Position numbers and translations under genes: made by a program. A model generated the notes under the pieces. The model was not told the DNA's origin and did not search any database. It saw only the letters and a program-made list of their open reading frames with translations. 64,000 bases of DNA from Okeania sp. SIO2C9. Lineage in GTDB: Bacteria; Cyanobacteriota; Cyanobacteriia; Cyanobacteriales; Microcoleaceae. This document shows, one piece after another, positions 9,634-18,825 of the stretch (positions within the stretch are counted from its first letter, which is position 1; each line of letters begins with the position of its first letter). The stretch is taken from contig NZ_JAAHGO010000006.1 of the NCBI RefSeq assembly GCF_010672455.1, positions 44,151-108,150 on the forward strand, read 5' to 3'.

Positions 9634-10155
9634 TTATTTTTGGTCTCCCAGACATTGAACTCGTGCTTGAGATAAAATGGGTCTAGGCTGAAATGACTCT
9701 AAACCACGGCCATCATAAATAGTTGCTCCATCAGGCATTTTTGCTCCTTCTAATATTACCCCTTCTGTTAAAGCACCCTCGAAAATAGCACCACTTAAAT
9801 CAGTCTTGCTGAGGTCAGCACCTCTGAGGTCAACTCCACGGAGATTAGCATCTACTAAATTAGACCATTGGAGGTTAGTATTTTGCAGGTTAGCATCAGC
9901 TAAGTCAGCACAAGTAAAGTAAGAACCACTAAAATTGCTTTTGCTTAAGTCGGCATTTGTTAAGTTAGCTTGTCTAAGTTTTGCACCTCGTCGTCTGATA
10001 TTACTAAGGTCAGCTCCACTAAGGTCACATCCTTGACAAACTGCTGATGGATTATCTAAAAATCTTCGGATATCATTGGCATTTTCTGCTAGAATTGGCG
10101 TAGTTAATCCGGCAATTGTTAAAAGGGTAATAGTAATAATTTTTGGCAGTTTCAT
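9634..10155 (-). CDS. Exported pentapeptide-repeat protein
   Basis: A 173-residue protein with a typical signal peptide (MKLPK, hydrophobic 6-20, likely cleavage after ILA23). Then come Cys39/Cys42 (CQGC) and about twenty A(D/N)LXX repeats over residues 44-140, predicted to form a four-sided right-handed beta helix. A short non-repeat tail includes another Cys. Export is probably to the thylakoid lumen or periplasm. Lumenal pentapeptide proteins are common in cyanobacteria, and their functions are mostly unknown. Next to it, on the opposite strand, is a decayed pentapeptide gene. Confidence 0.85.
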   Translation of the reverse strand: MKLPKIITITLLTIAGLTTPILAENANDIRRFLDNPSAVCQGCDLSGADLSNIRRRGAKLRQANLTNADLSKSNFSGSYFTCADLADANLQNTNLQWSNLVDANLRGVDLRGADLSKTDLSGAIFEGALTEGVILEGAKMPDGATIYDGRGLESFQPRPILSQARVQCLGDQK

Positions 10156-10204
10156 AGTCTTTAATTTTTATCGATATTTATATCTATTATATATTATATA
10201 GTGA

Positions 10205-10492
10205 TGTGGCATTGGCTCAGACCTTACTAATGCAAACTTTAAAAAAGCTTCTCTCAAAGAAGTAAATTTAGAAAGGGCAAATTTACAAGGAGCAAATTTG
10301 ATCGGAGCTGACTTAGAAGGAGCTAATCTGATTAAAGCCAATTTATCTGGTGCTAAAACTTATGGGTGGAAAGTATAAAGATGCAGACTTTACTGATACC
10401 ATAATGCCGAATGATGAAGAATTTACCAAAGCAGAAACACCAAGCGATAACCAACAAAAAATAGAAACAATAACACCTAACCTAGTAGAAAG
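10205..10492 (+). pseudogene. Pentapeptide-repeat pseudogene, frameshifted
   Basis: From 10208 the reading NANF, LERANLQGANL, IGADLEGANL, IKANLSGA is clearly pentapeptide. It hits TAA at 10376 after an AAAA run at 10355-10358. Removing one A restores GAKLMGGKYKDADF and TDTIMPNDEE, a typical end for such proteins. The 5' part is also missing: a stop is in frame at 10202. Confidence 0.75.
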
Positions 10493-10531
10493 GCAAAATA
10501 ATCAAAACCGACAAAGCACCCGAAGCAGTTA

Positions 10532-10679
10532 TATCATGTCCGGATAAGAGCGTGATAAAAAAACTTTCTCTTCAATTTATAGCTTAAAATTCCCTCCTCA
10601 TAACTCATTACTCATAACTCATAACTCATTACTCATTACTCCTCCATTTTTATTTATAACTATTCAACCGGACATGATA
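10532..10679. mobile_element. TATCATG-type MITE inserted in ridA, TTA flanks
   Basis: Perfect 12-bp ends, flanked by TTA (10529-10531 and 10680-10682). The reconstructed empty site restores the ridA frame, so TTA is the target duplication. Confidence 0.9.
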
Positions 10680-10808
10680 TTAGTCCATATAATCAAGCGA
10701 TCGCTACCACAGGTCAAATGATTTTTGTATCAGGTCAAATAGCGATCGACACTAGAATCAATCAAATAGTCTATACCGACGATGTAAGTAAACAAACAGA
10801 ACAAGTAA

Positions 10809-10952
10809 TATCAAATCCGGTTAATTGGACATAAAAAAAATCTTCAATGTTTATCTTTGTAATTCTTTCTCCTCCTGACTCGGTCCTCCTGACTCGGTCC
10901 TCCTGACTCCTCCTAACTTAACCATTCTATGGCTGTTTAACCGGATTTGATA
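10809..10952. mobile_element. Variant MITE with TATCAAATCCGG ends, in ridA
   Basis: Ends TATCAAATCCGG and CCGGATTTGATA. Flanks are TAA and TGA, so the duplication is not perfect. The interior contains cggtcctcctgact repeats. Confidence 0.75.
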
Positions 10953-10965
10953 TGACTGCTGAGAA

Positions 10966-11482
<517 letters not shown>

Positions 11483-14326
11483 CTATCGCCAAACCCTAAT
11501 ACAACCATCACCGTCCCCACTCACCAAAAAATCTCCTTCAGGAGAAATTGCTACAGCTAAAACACCCAAAGCATGACCAGTCAAAGTACCCATTTCCAGA
11601 CCCGTACTCAACTGCCATATTTTAATCATATTATCCGCACCCCCACTCAGCAAAGTATCATCTGGCGAAACTGCTAAACACCAAATACTTTTGGAATGCC
11701 CAGTCAAAGTAGCTACTTCCAGACCCGTACTCAACTGCCATAACTTAATAGTGTTGTCATCACTGCCACTCACCAATATTTCACCGTCAGTACTAAACGC
11801 AACTGCGCTCACATAACCAGAATGCCCCCTGAGAGTTTTAATTTCTTGCCCTGTAGCTAAATGCCAAATCTTAATAGTATTGTCACCACTGCCACTTGCC
11901 AACATCTGCCCATCATTGCTAAACGCCACAGACCAAACCCTCTGAGAATGACCAGTGAGAGTATGAAGTTCGTTACCCGTACTCACCTGCCACAACTTAA
12001 TTTGGTTATCGTCGCCACCACTAGCTAATATCTGCCCATTGGGACTAAATGCTAAGGACTCAATATCATTGGAATGCCCGCGCAAAGTACGAATTTTTTT
12101 GCCTGTACTCAACTGCCATAGTTTGATAGTGCGGTCGTAACTGCCACTAGCTAATATTTTGCCATTAGAGTTAAATGCCACTGACTCCACATCGTCGGAA
12201 TGTTCTGTAAAAGTAGAAATTTCTTCTCCAGTACTCAACTGCCACAACTTAACAGTATCATCATAACTACCACTAGCTAATATTTGCCCGTCTGGACTGA
12301 TGGCAAGACAACTTACTCCTTCTGAATGTGCCTGAAATTCATTAGTTACAACAAAATTTTCTAGTTTATTTTCCCGTTGTTTTGGTGTTTGTTGAACAGG
12401 AGGAGATACTGGTTTTGTTTCTTCTTGTTTTTGGCGTTTTATTTCTGCAACAACTCCCTGGACAATGCCTAAATTTCGCCGAGCATCTTTACAGTCTGGT
12501 CGTAGTTTTAATGCTTGTTGATAGTCAGCGATCGCCTGTTCATATTGCCCTAATTGATTAAAGGCATCACCTCGTTTATTATAGGCATCTACCCAATTTT
12601 CATTTATCTGTAATGCCTGGGTAAAATCATTAATTGCTGCTTGTTCTTGACCGATTTCTGCATAAACAAAACCACGATTATAATAGGCTTCAACCCAATT
12701 TTTATTCAGTTTTATTGCTTGATCAAAATCACTAATAGCCCCTAAATAATCTTCATCTTTAAAATTACTTACTGCTCGTTTGTAGCAAATTTTCATTATA
12801 TTTAACTGCCTAGTTTCACCAATGGCTGCTAAACATTGATTTAATTTATTTACATATTCCAAATCTTCTGCTTTTACTACAGATTCTATTGCCTCCAATA
12901 GCAAAATTAATTCTTCTGGAACTGACGACAAACCCCGTGACTTTAACCAATATTTCAAGGAATTTACAATCTGTGTCATTGCCCAAACTTTATTTTGTAA
13001 ATTTGCCAAACTTTGAGCTAAATCTAAAGTCAATTCTGGTATCCAAGCAGAACGCTGAATTTCCAGAGCTTGATAAATTTTTTGATAATATAAAATCACC
13101 GATTCCATCATCTCATCAACTTCTGGAGATTCTGGTAAATTTTTAATTAAATCGGGTAATAATTCTGGCAAAATAGGAGGGAGATTATATTCAACTAAAA
13201 AATATTCATCTGCTACTAAACCTGCAAATATACAATGATAAATACTTAAAAATTTCCCTAGTTCCTCAAAATCTTTTTGATTGACAATGTAGTTCATATC
13301 TAACTCACTAATGTCAATTCCTGCCTTTCTAAATTTTTGCTCCCGCTGTAATTTTTTGATGTTGATTAAATTATTACCACCATAAAGTTCATCAATTTTT
13401 TTAGTTTTTTCTCCAGTAGCAATTAACTGAGCTCTAATAGCCAGCCATCGACGCGCTCGCAGTTTTGCAGATTCATATAAAATATCTTGATATGGCAATT
13501 TAGAAATAACTGGATCGTAACGATATTTCGACCAACCTAAACTCCAATAAGCAATTCTAAAGTTGAGATAATTGCCATTAACTTCTGATTCTAAAACTAA
13601 AGTTGGCTGAGATTTTAATACAGCAAATAAAGCTTTAATACTGGCTTCACTATGAAAAGATTTACTTACCCAAGCTCCTGCTAAAAAGTCTATTTCTCTG
13701 CCACGAGTTGTATAATTTCTGAAAAATTGTCGCAAACCTTCTCCTAAAGTTAATTCTAGGTCAGGGAAAAAATCAGAAGAATTATTCGCTGCTTCAAATT
13801 TATCAAATATCAGTTTTGGCGGAGCAAAAAAAACTCTTAGGGGCATAATTTTTTCCCCTGGATGAGAGTTGAGAATGTCAGTAGCAACTAACCAAATGGG
13901 AGAATTTTCTAATCTTTTTTGTTCTTCTACTACTTGTAGAAAAGTTTCCCGTTGATAGGTAACTAATTCTCGTTGGAGTTCATAGTTTTGTTTTAATAGT
14001 TCTATTTGAATTATTTTTTCTTGTTCTAATAGCCATCGTTGAAAATCTATATTGGTTTGGAGTTTGGCATTTTCGGCAAGTTGAATAAATGCTTGTAATT
14101 CTTGGGTATTAGCTTGACTAAGTTCTGGCCAATCAAAGTTATCTATATTTTGGATATATTGCAGTTTAAGTTGTTCTAGTTCAATATTTTTTTCTAGCTT
14201 TGCTATTGCTGAATTTTCTGTAGTAACTATAGTTGTAGATATGACATCTTTTTTGGCATGGGGAGTGACAAATTTAGCTGCCGCTGCCACGGCCTTACTG
14301 ACTGTTGTTAAAAATTTTAATACCAT
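11483..14326 (-). CDS. TPR and WD40 repeat protein
   Basis: A 947-residue cytosolic protein. N-terminal residues about 40-140 are Gln/Glu/Leu-rich coiled coil. Residues about 140-500 are an unassigned alpha-helical domain. Residues about 509-620 carry three TPR units (AYYNRGFVYAEIGQ, AYNKRGDAFNQLGQ). Residues about 664-947 make exactly seven WD40 blades ending in KLWQLSTG, enough for one closed propeller. No catalytic domain was recognised. Such proteins act as scaffolds in cyanobacteria; some resemble the sensor half of STAND proteins, but no NB-ARC or NACHT P-loop is seen. Blades 1-5 are very alike. Confidence 0.85.
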   Translation of the reverse strand: MVLKFLTTVSKAVAAAAKFVTPHAKKDVISTTIVTTENSAIAKLEKNIELEQLKLQYIQNIDNFDWPELSQANTQELQAFIQLAENAKLQTNIDFQRWLLEQEKIIQIELLKQNYELQRELVTYQRETFLQVVEEQKRLENSPIWLVATDILNSHPGEKIMPLRVFFAPPKLIFDKFEAANNSSDFFPDLELTLGEGLRQFFRNYTTRGREIDFLAGAWVSKSFHSEASIKALFAVLKSQPTLVLESEVNGNYLNFRIAYWSLGWSKYRYDPVISKLPYQDILYESAKLRARRWLAIRAQLIATGEKTKKIDELYGGNNLINIKKLQREQKFRKAGIDISELDMNYIVNQKDFEELGKFLSIYHCIFAGLVADEYFLVEYNLPPILPELLPDLIKNLPESPEVDEMMESVILYYQKIYQALEIQRSAWIPELTLDLAQSLANLQNKVWAMTQIVNSLKYWLKSRGLSSVPEELILLLEAIESVVKAEDLEYVNKLNQCLAAIGETRQLNIMKICYKRAVSNFKDEDYLGAISDFDQAIKLNKNWVEAYYNRGFVYAEIGQEQAAINDFTQALQINENWVDAYNKRGDAFNQLGQYEQAIADYQQALKLRPDCKDARRNLGIVQGVVAEIKRQKQEETKPVSPPVQQTPKQRENKLENFVVTNEFQAHSEGVSCLAISPDGQILASGSYDDTVKLWQLSTGEEISTFTEHSDDVESVAFNSNGKILASGSYDRTIKLWQLSTGKKIRTLRGHSNDIESLAFSPNGQILASGGDDNQIKLWQVSTGNELHTLTGHSQRVWSVAFSNDGQMLASGSGDNTIKIWHLATGQEIKTLRGHSGYVSAVAFSTDGEILVSGSDDNTIKLWQLSTGLEVATLTGHSKSIWCLAVSPDDTLLSGGADNMIKIWQLSTGLEMGTLTGHALGVLAVAISPEGDFLVSGDGDGCIRVWR

Positions 14327-14380
14327 TTTTTTTTCAGGGAATCGGGAATAGGGAATAGAAAAAAGTACTTATATTACTTA

Positions 14381-14501
14381 TATCATATCTGGTTGAATAC
14401 TGATAACTAAACGACGTAGGAGTCAGGAGGGAAAAAGAAGAAGAAAGAAAGAAGAAGGAAAAGGAGAAAGTTTTTTGATCACTAATTATCCGGACATAAT
14501 A
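14381..14501. mobile_element. TATCATG-type MITE, TTA flanks
   Basis: Ends TATCATATCTGG and CCGGACATAATA, TTA on both sides. Contains the conserved inner aaagttttttgatcactaat motif. Confidence 0.8.
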
Positions 14502-14529
14502 TTATTTAGGAAGTAGGGAATAAAGATTC

Positions 14530-14760
14530 ATTAATGGATAATTGATAATGTATAATTGATAATTACCTCTCCCTTTTAGGGAGAGGATTGACAAATAAGG
14601 AAAAAATTTATTCTCTTGGTTGATTGGATATGTCGCAGGAAACCTGCGCCATCCCACCCAACGGGGAAGCTGCGAAGATCGACCGCTTTTTTCCCCTTTA
14701 AAGGGGAGGCGGAATTAGCCGAATTGTTTAATTATTTAATTATTTAATTATTAATTATTC
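14530..14760. repeat. Family B hairpin element
   Basis: Forward copy bounded by ataattgataatt and ttaattatttaatt runs. The stem arms differ from 9112-9330 (tcgcaggaaacctgcg) but still pair with each other. Confidence 0.7.
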
Positions 14761-14841
14761 AGTAAAAAAAATACATCAATATTTGATAACAAACAAATCA
14801 ATTTTACTGCTTCAATATAAACAATAATAAATGCGTTATTA

Positions 14842-14980
14842 TATCAAATATGTTTAATTCGGTATAAAAAAAAATCATATTCACCCGTTAACAAATATTT
14901 CTAAATTCTCTTCCTTTCTGACTCCTGACTCCTGACTCCTAATTAACTATCTAATTATACCAATACTACTGGATTTGATA
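14842..14980. mobile_element. Variant MITE with TATCAAAT ends, TTA flanks
   Basis: Left end is degenerate, right end is GGATTTGATA. TTA lies on both sides, and the interior has tcctgac heptamers. Confidence 0.65.
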
Positions 14981-15067
14981 TTATAGTCATATTTTCTAGG
15001 TAATTATTAGGGATATGGTTAAACAGAAATGGGCGATCGTGCATTGCCATTACTTTTGTTACGAGGA

Positions 15068-15365
15068 CAGTGGGAGCATCTTGCTCTCGTGCCAGGTATT
15101 CCTTATAGAACCCATTTGGGATATATTTAAAAATATAGATTCAACAATTAATAATGAATAATGAATAATGAATAATGAATAATTACCTCTCCTTGAAAAG
15201 AAGAGGATTGACAAAGAGATGAAAATTTTTCTTCACAGGAGTCGATTGGATATAGCGAGGAGACCCGTTCTTGCAGACCCGCTCCGAATGGCGCCATCCC
15301 ATCCTACGGAATGCTGCGCAAACGACCGCTTATTATCCCCTTAAAAGGCTTAAAAGGGGAGGCGC
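15068..15365. repeat. GGGAGCATCTTGCTC hairpin and family B copy
   Basis: A small hairpin at about 15070-15090 (also at 59918-59938), then aataatg heptamers and a family B element to 15365 with a diverged stem. Confidence 0.6.
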
Positions 15366-15472
15366 ATACCCACAATTTTTCGGTAAGTGTGGGGACACAC
15401 CCCTAATAACTCCCAGGAGGTTGGGGAGATGGGAAGATGGTGAATATGGAATCAAATTTTCAACTTTTTTCC

Positions 15473-15916
15473 TTATTCTATTTCTAGATATCCTGACTCC
15501 TTTGCCAAAACCCTCCAAATAGAATCTAAATATTTATACCAATTAATTGCTAAATCAATATCTGTAAACGGAACTTTAATCTTTTTAGACTCAGAAATAA
15601 TAAACTCCAAAACTACTTTGCCCTGACTTACTGGGTATTCTATATCTATAGCTTTATTGTTAACTAATAATTGTAACGATCGCACATCCTGCAAAGAAAA
15701 AGTCTGCAAATTTATCGGTCCACTGCGCGTTGGTTTTCCCCAAGTTATATTATTAGTACCATCAAAACCCAACACAGCGTAAATATCATACTTAGCCTTC
15801 TCAAAAGATTCAGCCCAACTCCGGTAAGCTTCCAACTTTTGATACTCATTCCAACCTGCCCAAGCTAACCAAATAAACGCACCCAATAAGGGCAACCACA
15901 ATAAACCTCTTTCCAT
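15473..15916 (-). CDS. Conserved hypothetical membrane-anchored protein
   Basis: A 147-residue protein. One transmembrane helix at about 5-20 (LLWLPLLGAFIWLAWAGW), then a soluble domain that starts with a short charged helix and continues as mixed beta strands (ITWGKPTRSGP, SLQLLVNNKAIDIEY). The pattern is that of a small cyanobacterial protein of unknown function that may expose its domain on one side of the inner or thylakoid membrane. No motif identifies an activity. Confidence 0.65.
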   Translation of the reverse strand: MERGLLWLPLLGAFIWLAWAGWNEYQKLEAYRSWAESFEKAKYDIYAVLGFDGTNNITWGKPTRSGPINLQTFSLQDVRSLQLLVNNKAIDIEYPVSQGKVVLEFIISESKKIKVPFTDIDLAINWYKYLDSIWRVLAKESGYLEIE

Positions 15917-16084
15917 ATTAGCTTTTAGATTTTCTACTTATGTAATTTAATGTTGAACTACTATTATAGGGTAGATTAAAGGCAAATCCCTAGTTAATAA
16001 GTCAGTCTATAATGATTTGGCAAGTGCTCCTAAAAAAAATCGGCGTTGCTGAATTGAAGTATGAATGCGTGATTGTTTGGTTCT

Positions 16085-16175
16085 GTTCAAGCCCCCTAAA
16101 TCCCCCAATTTTGGGGGACTGTTAGAGTTTTATTCCCCCCAAAGTTGGGGGGCTAGGGGGGCAAAATCATACCCA
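16085..16175. repeat. Double C-rich hairpin repeat
   Basis: CCCCCAATTTTGGGGG followed by CCCCCCAAAGTTGGGGGG, ending gctaggggggcaaaat. This matches the inside of the AGAGGTTGTC MITEs at 61999 and 63143 but lacks their ends. Confidence 0.6.
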
Positions 16176-16224
16176 GAATCAGCAACACCAAAAAATCCTT
16201 GAAATTAAAATTTAGTAGATTTAG

Positions 16225-17415
16225 ATGATAATTAATAAGATTCATCTCTGGCAAGAAGAAACACAAACGATAGATGGTTTTGCTAAATTAAGCATTACCC
16301 TTGAATACCCTAATAATAAACGTCAAGCTCTTTGGTATCGTCTTCCGAGCAAATATCAAGAATATTTGACAGATAGCTGCGATCCTTTTGTTATTGCAAC
16401 AATTTTTCTAGCAATGAGTCGAGGACACGATTTAATCATTCATGGCCAAGTTTCCCCTTCTTTATTAGATAATTTAGAGGAATTTCAAGCTGTATGGTCT
16501 TCTTGGCGACCGAATATTTATAGAAGAATTAGCATCAATGCAAATATAGAAAAAGAACAAGAAAAAATTGTAGAAAAAGAAATTGCTATTTCGGCTTTTT
16601 CGGGAGGTGTAGATAGTTGTTTTACCGCTTATCGTCATGTAAAAGGAATTTGTGGCAGAAGAAAGCGTAATTTACAAGCAAGTCTAATGATCCATGGTTT
16701 TGATATTCCTATTCAGGAAGAAGATGTCTTTAAAAGAGCTTTTTTGAGAAGCAAAAAAATGACTTCCAGTTTGGATTTAGAATTAATTTCAGTAGCAACC
16801 AATTTTCGGCAAGCGATCGAACTTCCATGGGAAGATATTTTTGGTACAGGGATTGCATCTTGTCTTCATCTATTTACTAAACGTTATGCAATAGGACTTA
16901 TTCCTGCTTCCTATACTTACCGGACTACGACTTTTCCTTATGGTTCTAATGCTATTACAGATCCACTATTATCAAGCGAAGCTTGCAAAATTTTCTATGA
17001 TGGTGCTATTGCTAGTAGATTTGAAAAGATACAGCAACTTTTAGATTGGCCTGAAGCAGTTGAAAATCTTAGAGTTTGTTGGCAAGGAGAACAAAAAGAT
17101 AGGAACTGTTGTCGTTGTGAAAAGTGTATTCGTAATATTCTGATTTTTAGAGCATTAGATTATGGATTACCTCCTTGTTTTCCAGAAGATGTTAGCGATC
17201 GACAAATTTTAAACCTTAGAGTAAAGGGAGGAGGATTAGATGCTTTAAAATCAGTAGCAAGAGCAGTAAAAATAGTTAATAAACAGGAGTCTTGGGTTAA
17301 AGTCTTAAATCAATCAATTCGTCGTAATCAAATTTTAGCTTTTTTAGAAAAGTTTGTTCCTCGTAGATGGAAAAAAATATTAGTTACTATGAAATGCTGG
17401 TTTTCTGGTCGATGA
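16225..17415 (+). CDS. QueC-like PP-loop ATPase with N-terminal extension
   Basis: A 396-residue protein. Residues 126-131 are SGGVDS, the pyrophosphate loop of N-type ATP pyrophosphatases. Cys285, Cys295, Cys298 and Cys301 form the CX9CX2CX2C zinc site typical of QueC (7-cyano-7-deazaguanine synthase). True QueC is about 220-230 residues and lacks the 120-residue N-terminal domain and basic C-terminus seen here, and no other queuosine gene is nearby. QueC-like proteins also occur in anti-phage systems (QatC, CBASS Cap9) and in natural-product loci, so an ATP-dependent adenylation or amidation is likely but the substrate is unknown. A methyltransferase follows on the same strand. Confidence 0.75.
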   Translation: MIINKIHLWQEETQTIDGFAKLSITLEYPNNKRQALWYRLPSKYQEYLTDSCDPFVIATIFLAMSRGHDLIIHGQVSPSLLDNLEEFQAVWSSWRPNIYRRISINANIEKEQEKIVEKEIAISAFSGGVDSCFTAYRHVKGICGRRKRNLQASLMIHGFDIPIQEEDVFKRAFLRSKKMTSSLDLELISVATNFRQAIELPWEDIFGTGIASCLHLFTKRYAIGLIPASYTYRTTTFPYGSNAITDPLLSSEACKIFYDGAIASRFEKIQQLLDWPEAVENLRVCWQGEQKDRNCCRCEKCIRNILIFRALDYGLPPCFPEDVSDRQILNLRVKGGGLDALKSVARAVKIVNKQESWVKVLNQSIRRNQILAFLEKFVPRRWKKILVTMKCWFSGR

Positions 17416-17441
17416 CTGAGTAAGATTTTTGTGGTATCTTA

Positions 17442-17873
17442 ACCGTTTCACGGAATTCAAAAGTAAAAAGTAAAAAGTAAAAAGTAAAAAGTAAGATTTT
17501 ACAGGATCCAAACTTTGAGACTAAAGTAATTTGAGGAAATTATTTCAAATCTTAGATTTGAAACTATTTGTGACATCTCTAAAGTGAATTGGTATTATGT
17601 TCCAATGTTTCCCTAATTTTATGCTTTCTACATTACCGTTTCACGGAATTCAAAAGCGAGTGCGTAATTCTGAGGCCCCCTCAGAATGTAAGACGCACAT
17701 CTGACAGTCAAAAGTCAAAAGTAAAAAGTAAGATTTTATAGGATCCAAACTTTGAGACTAAAGTAATTTGAGGAAATTATTTCAAATCTAAGATTTGAAA
17801 CTATTTGTGACATCTCTAAAGTGAATTGGTATTATGTTCCAATGTTTCCCCTAATTTTATGCTTTCTACATTT
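17442..17873. repeat. About 200-bp direct duplication between QueC-like and methyltransferase genes
   Basis: 17442-17634 and 17635-17873 both start accgtttcacggaattc and end atgctttctaca. Copy 1 has aaaagta repeats. Copy 2 has an insertion (about 17656-17708) with a GTGCG...CGCAC hairpin. The duplicated part may carry the promoter of the downstream gene. Confidence 0.8.
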
Positions 17874-17894
17874 AATTAATTTTAATGAAAATCT

Positions 17895-18659
17895 ATGGAT
17901 AAATTTGATAATCGTGCAGCCAAATATACAAGTACACGAGTAGGGTTATTCGATCTTGCTAGTACACAAATTCCTCAAGCTCGTTTTCTAGAAAGAGAAT
18001 GTGCGATCGCCCGCTTAAAGTTAAAAGAAAATATCAAGTTTTGTGATATTTCGGCAGGTAGTGGTTATCTTGCAGATGGAGTTTTTGAAAGTTTAAATGG
18101 CAATGTAGATATAACCTGCATCGAGAATTCACAAGCATTTGTTGATATTCTCAAAAAAAAGTATTTTGTCATTAAAAGTTCCCTCTCTAATATTTTAGTT
18201 CCAAATCAAGAGTTTGATCGTGTTGGTTGTTTAGCAGGTATTCATCATCAACAAAATAAATTAGCTTTTTACAAAGAAGCTTTTCGTATTCTGAAATTTG
18301 GAGGGATTTTAGTTATTGGTGATGTTTTAGAAGAAAGTCCTCCGGCACAATTTTTAAATAATCCTGTTGATTACTACAGTGATATTGGTCACGATGGTAT
18401 GTTTATCCGAGAAGATGAAGTTTCTCAACAATTAGAAGAAGTTGGATTTATTAACGTCACAGAAAAAGTTGAATACTATACATGGAATTTTCCCGATGAA
18501 CCAAGCATGATTTCATATTGTAAAAACTTGTTTAGAATGACAAAAGCGACTTTAAATGAAGTTTATCAAGTGATTTTTGAATACTTACCAGTTACTCAAG
18601 ATTCAGCAGGTGTTCATTTACATTGGCAGTTACTTTTTGTCACTGCTCAGAAATTATAA
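17895..18659 (+). CDS. Class I SAM-dependent methyltransferase
   Basis: A 254-residue Rossmann methyltransferase of the UbiE/methyltransferase-11 type. Motif I is FCDISAGSGYLAD (residues about 48-60), motif II is ITCIENSQ, and the post-motif region is LKFGGILVIGDVLEES. The family methylates small molecules using S-adenosylmethionine. The C-terminal part (about 170-254) is specific and could bind the acceptor. It lies 480 bp after the QueC-like gene on the same strand, separated by a direct duplication, so both may modify one molecule (inference). A TATG-rich leader precedes the ATG. Confidence 0.82.
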   Translation: MDKFDNRAAKYTSTRVGLFDLASTQIPQARFLERECAIARLKLKENIKFCDISAGSGYLADGVFESLNGNVDITCIENSQAFVDILKKKYFVIKSSLSNILVPNQEFDRVGCLAGIHHQQNKLAFYKEAFRILKFGGILVIGDVLEESPPAQFLNNPVDYYSDIGHDGMFIREDEVSQQLEEVGFINVTEKVEYYTWNFPDEPSMISYCKNLFRMTKATLNEVYQVIFEYLPVTQDSAGVHLHWQLLFVTAQKL

Positions 18660-18825
18660 TAAGTAGGTCGGCGTTAAAATTTATTGTGGTAGTAAGGCAG
18701 GAGACATAAGGCAGAATAAAATCAAACAAAAACACGAGCACTTGCAACAAGGGAAAGCAAGTATCAAAGTTGAATTTGAGGGGTGTTATGTCTTCTATGT
18801 TCCCACCCCTACTAGCCAAGCTACA

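Larger units (their letters stand above)
10493..10965 (+). pseudogene. ridA (YjgF/Rid family) remnant split by two MITEs
   Basis: 10493-10531 encodes IIKTDKAPEAV. After the MITE at 10532-10679, 10683-10808 encodes SPYNQAIATTGQMIFVSGQI and then YTDDVSKQTEQV. Joined with loss of one TTA copy, the reading is APEAVSPYNQAI, matching the RidA signature APxAIGPYSQA. A second MITE (10809-10952) interrupts after QTEQV; beyond it only MT fits before the frame is lost. RidA proteins deaminate reactive enamines made by PLP enzymes such as threonine dehydratase. No start codon remains. Clearly inactive. Confidence 0.8.

Noticed and set aside
9415-9686. Proteins read through ccccatctcc arrays and family B elements
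   Set aside because: Low-complexity translations of repeats that recur in several places.
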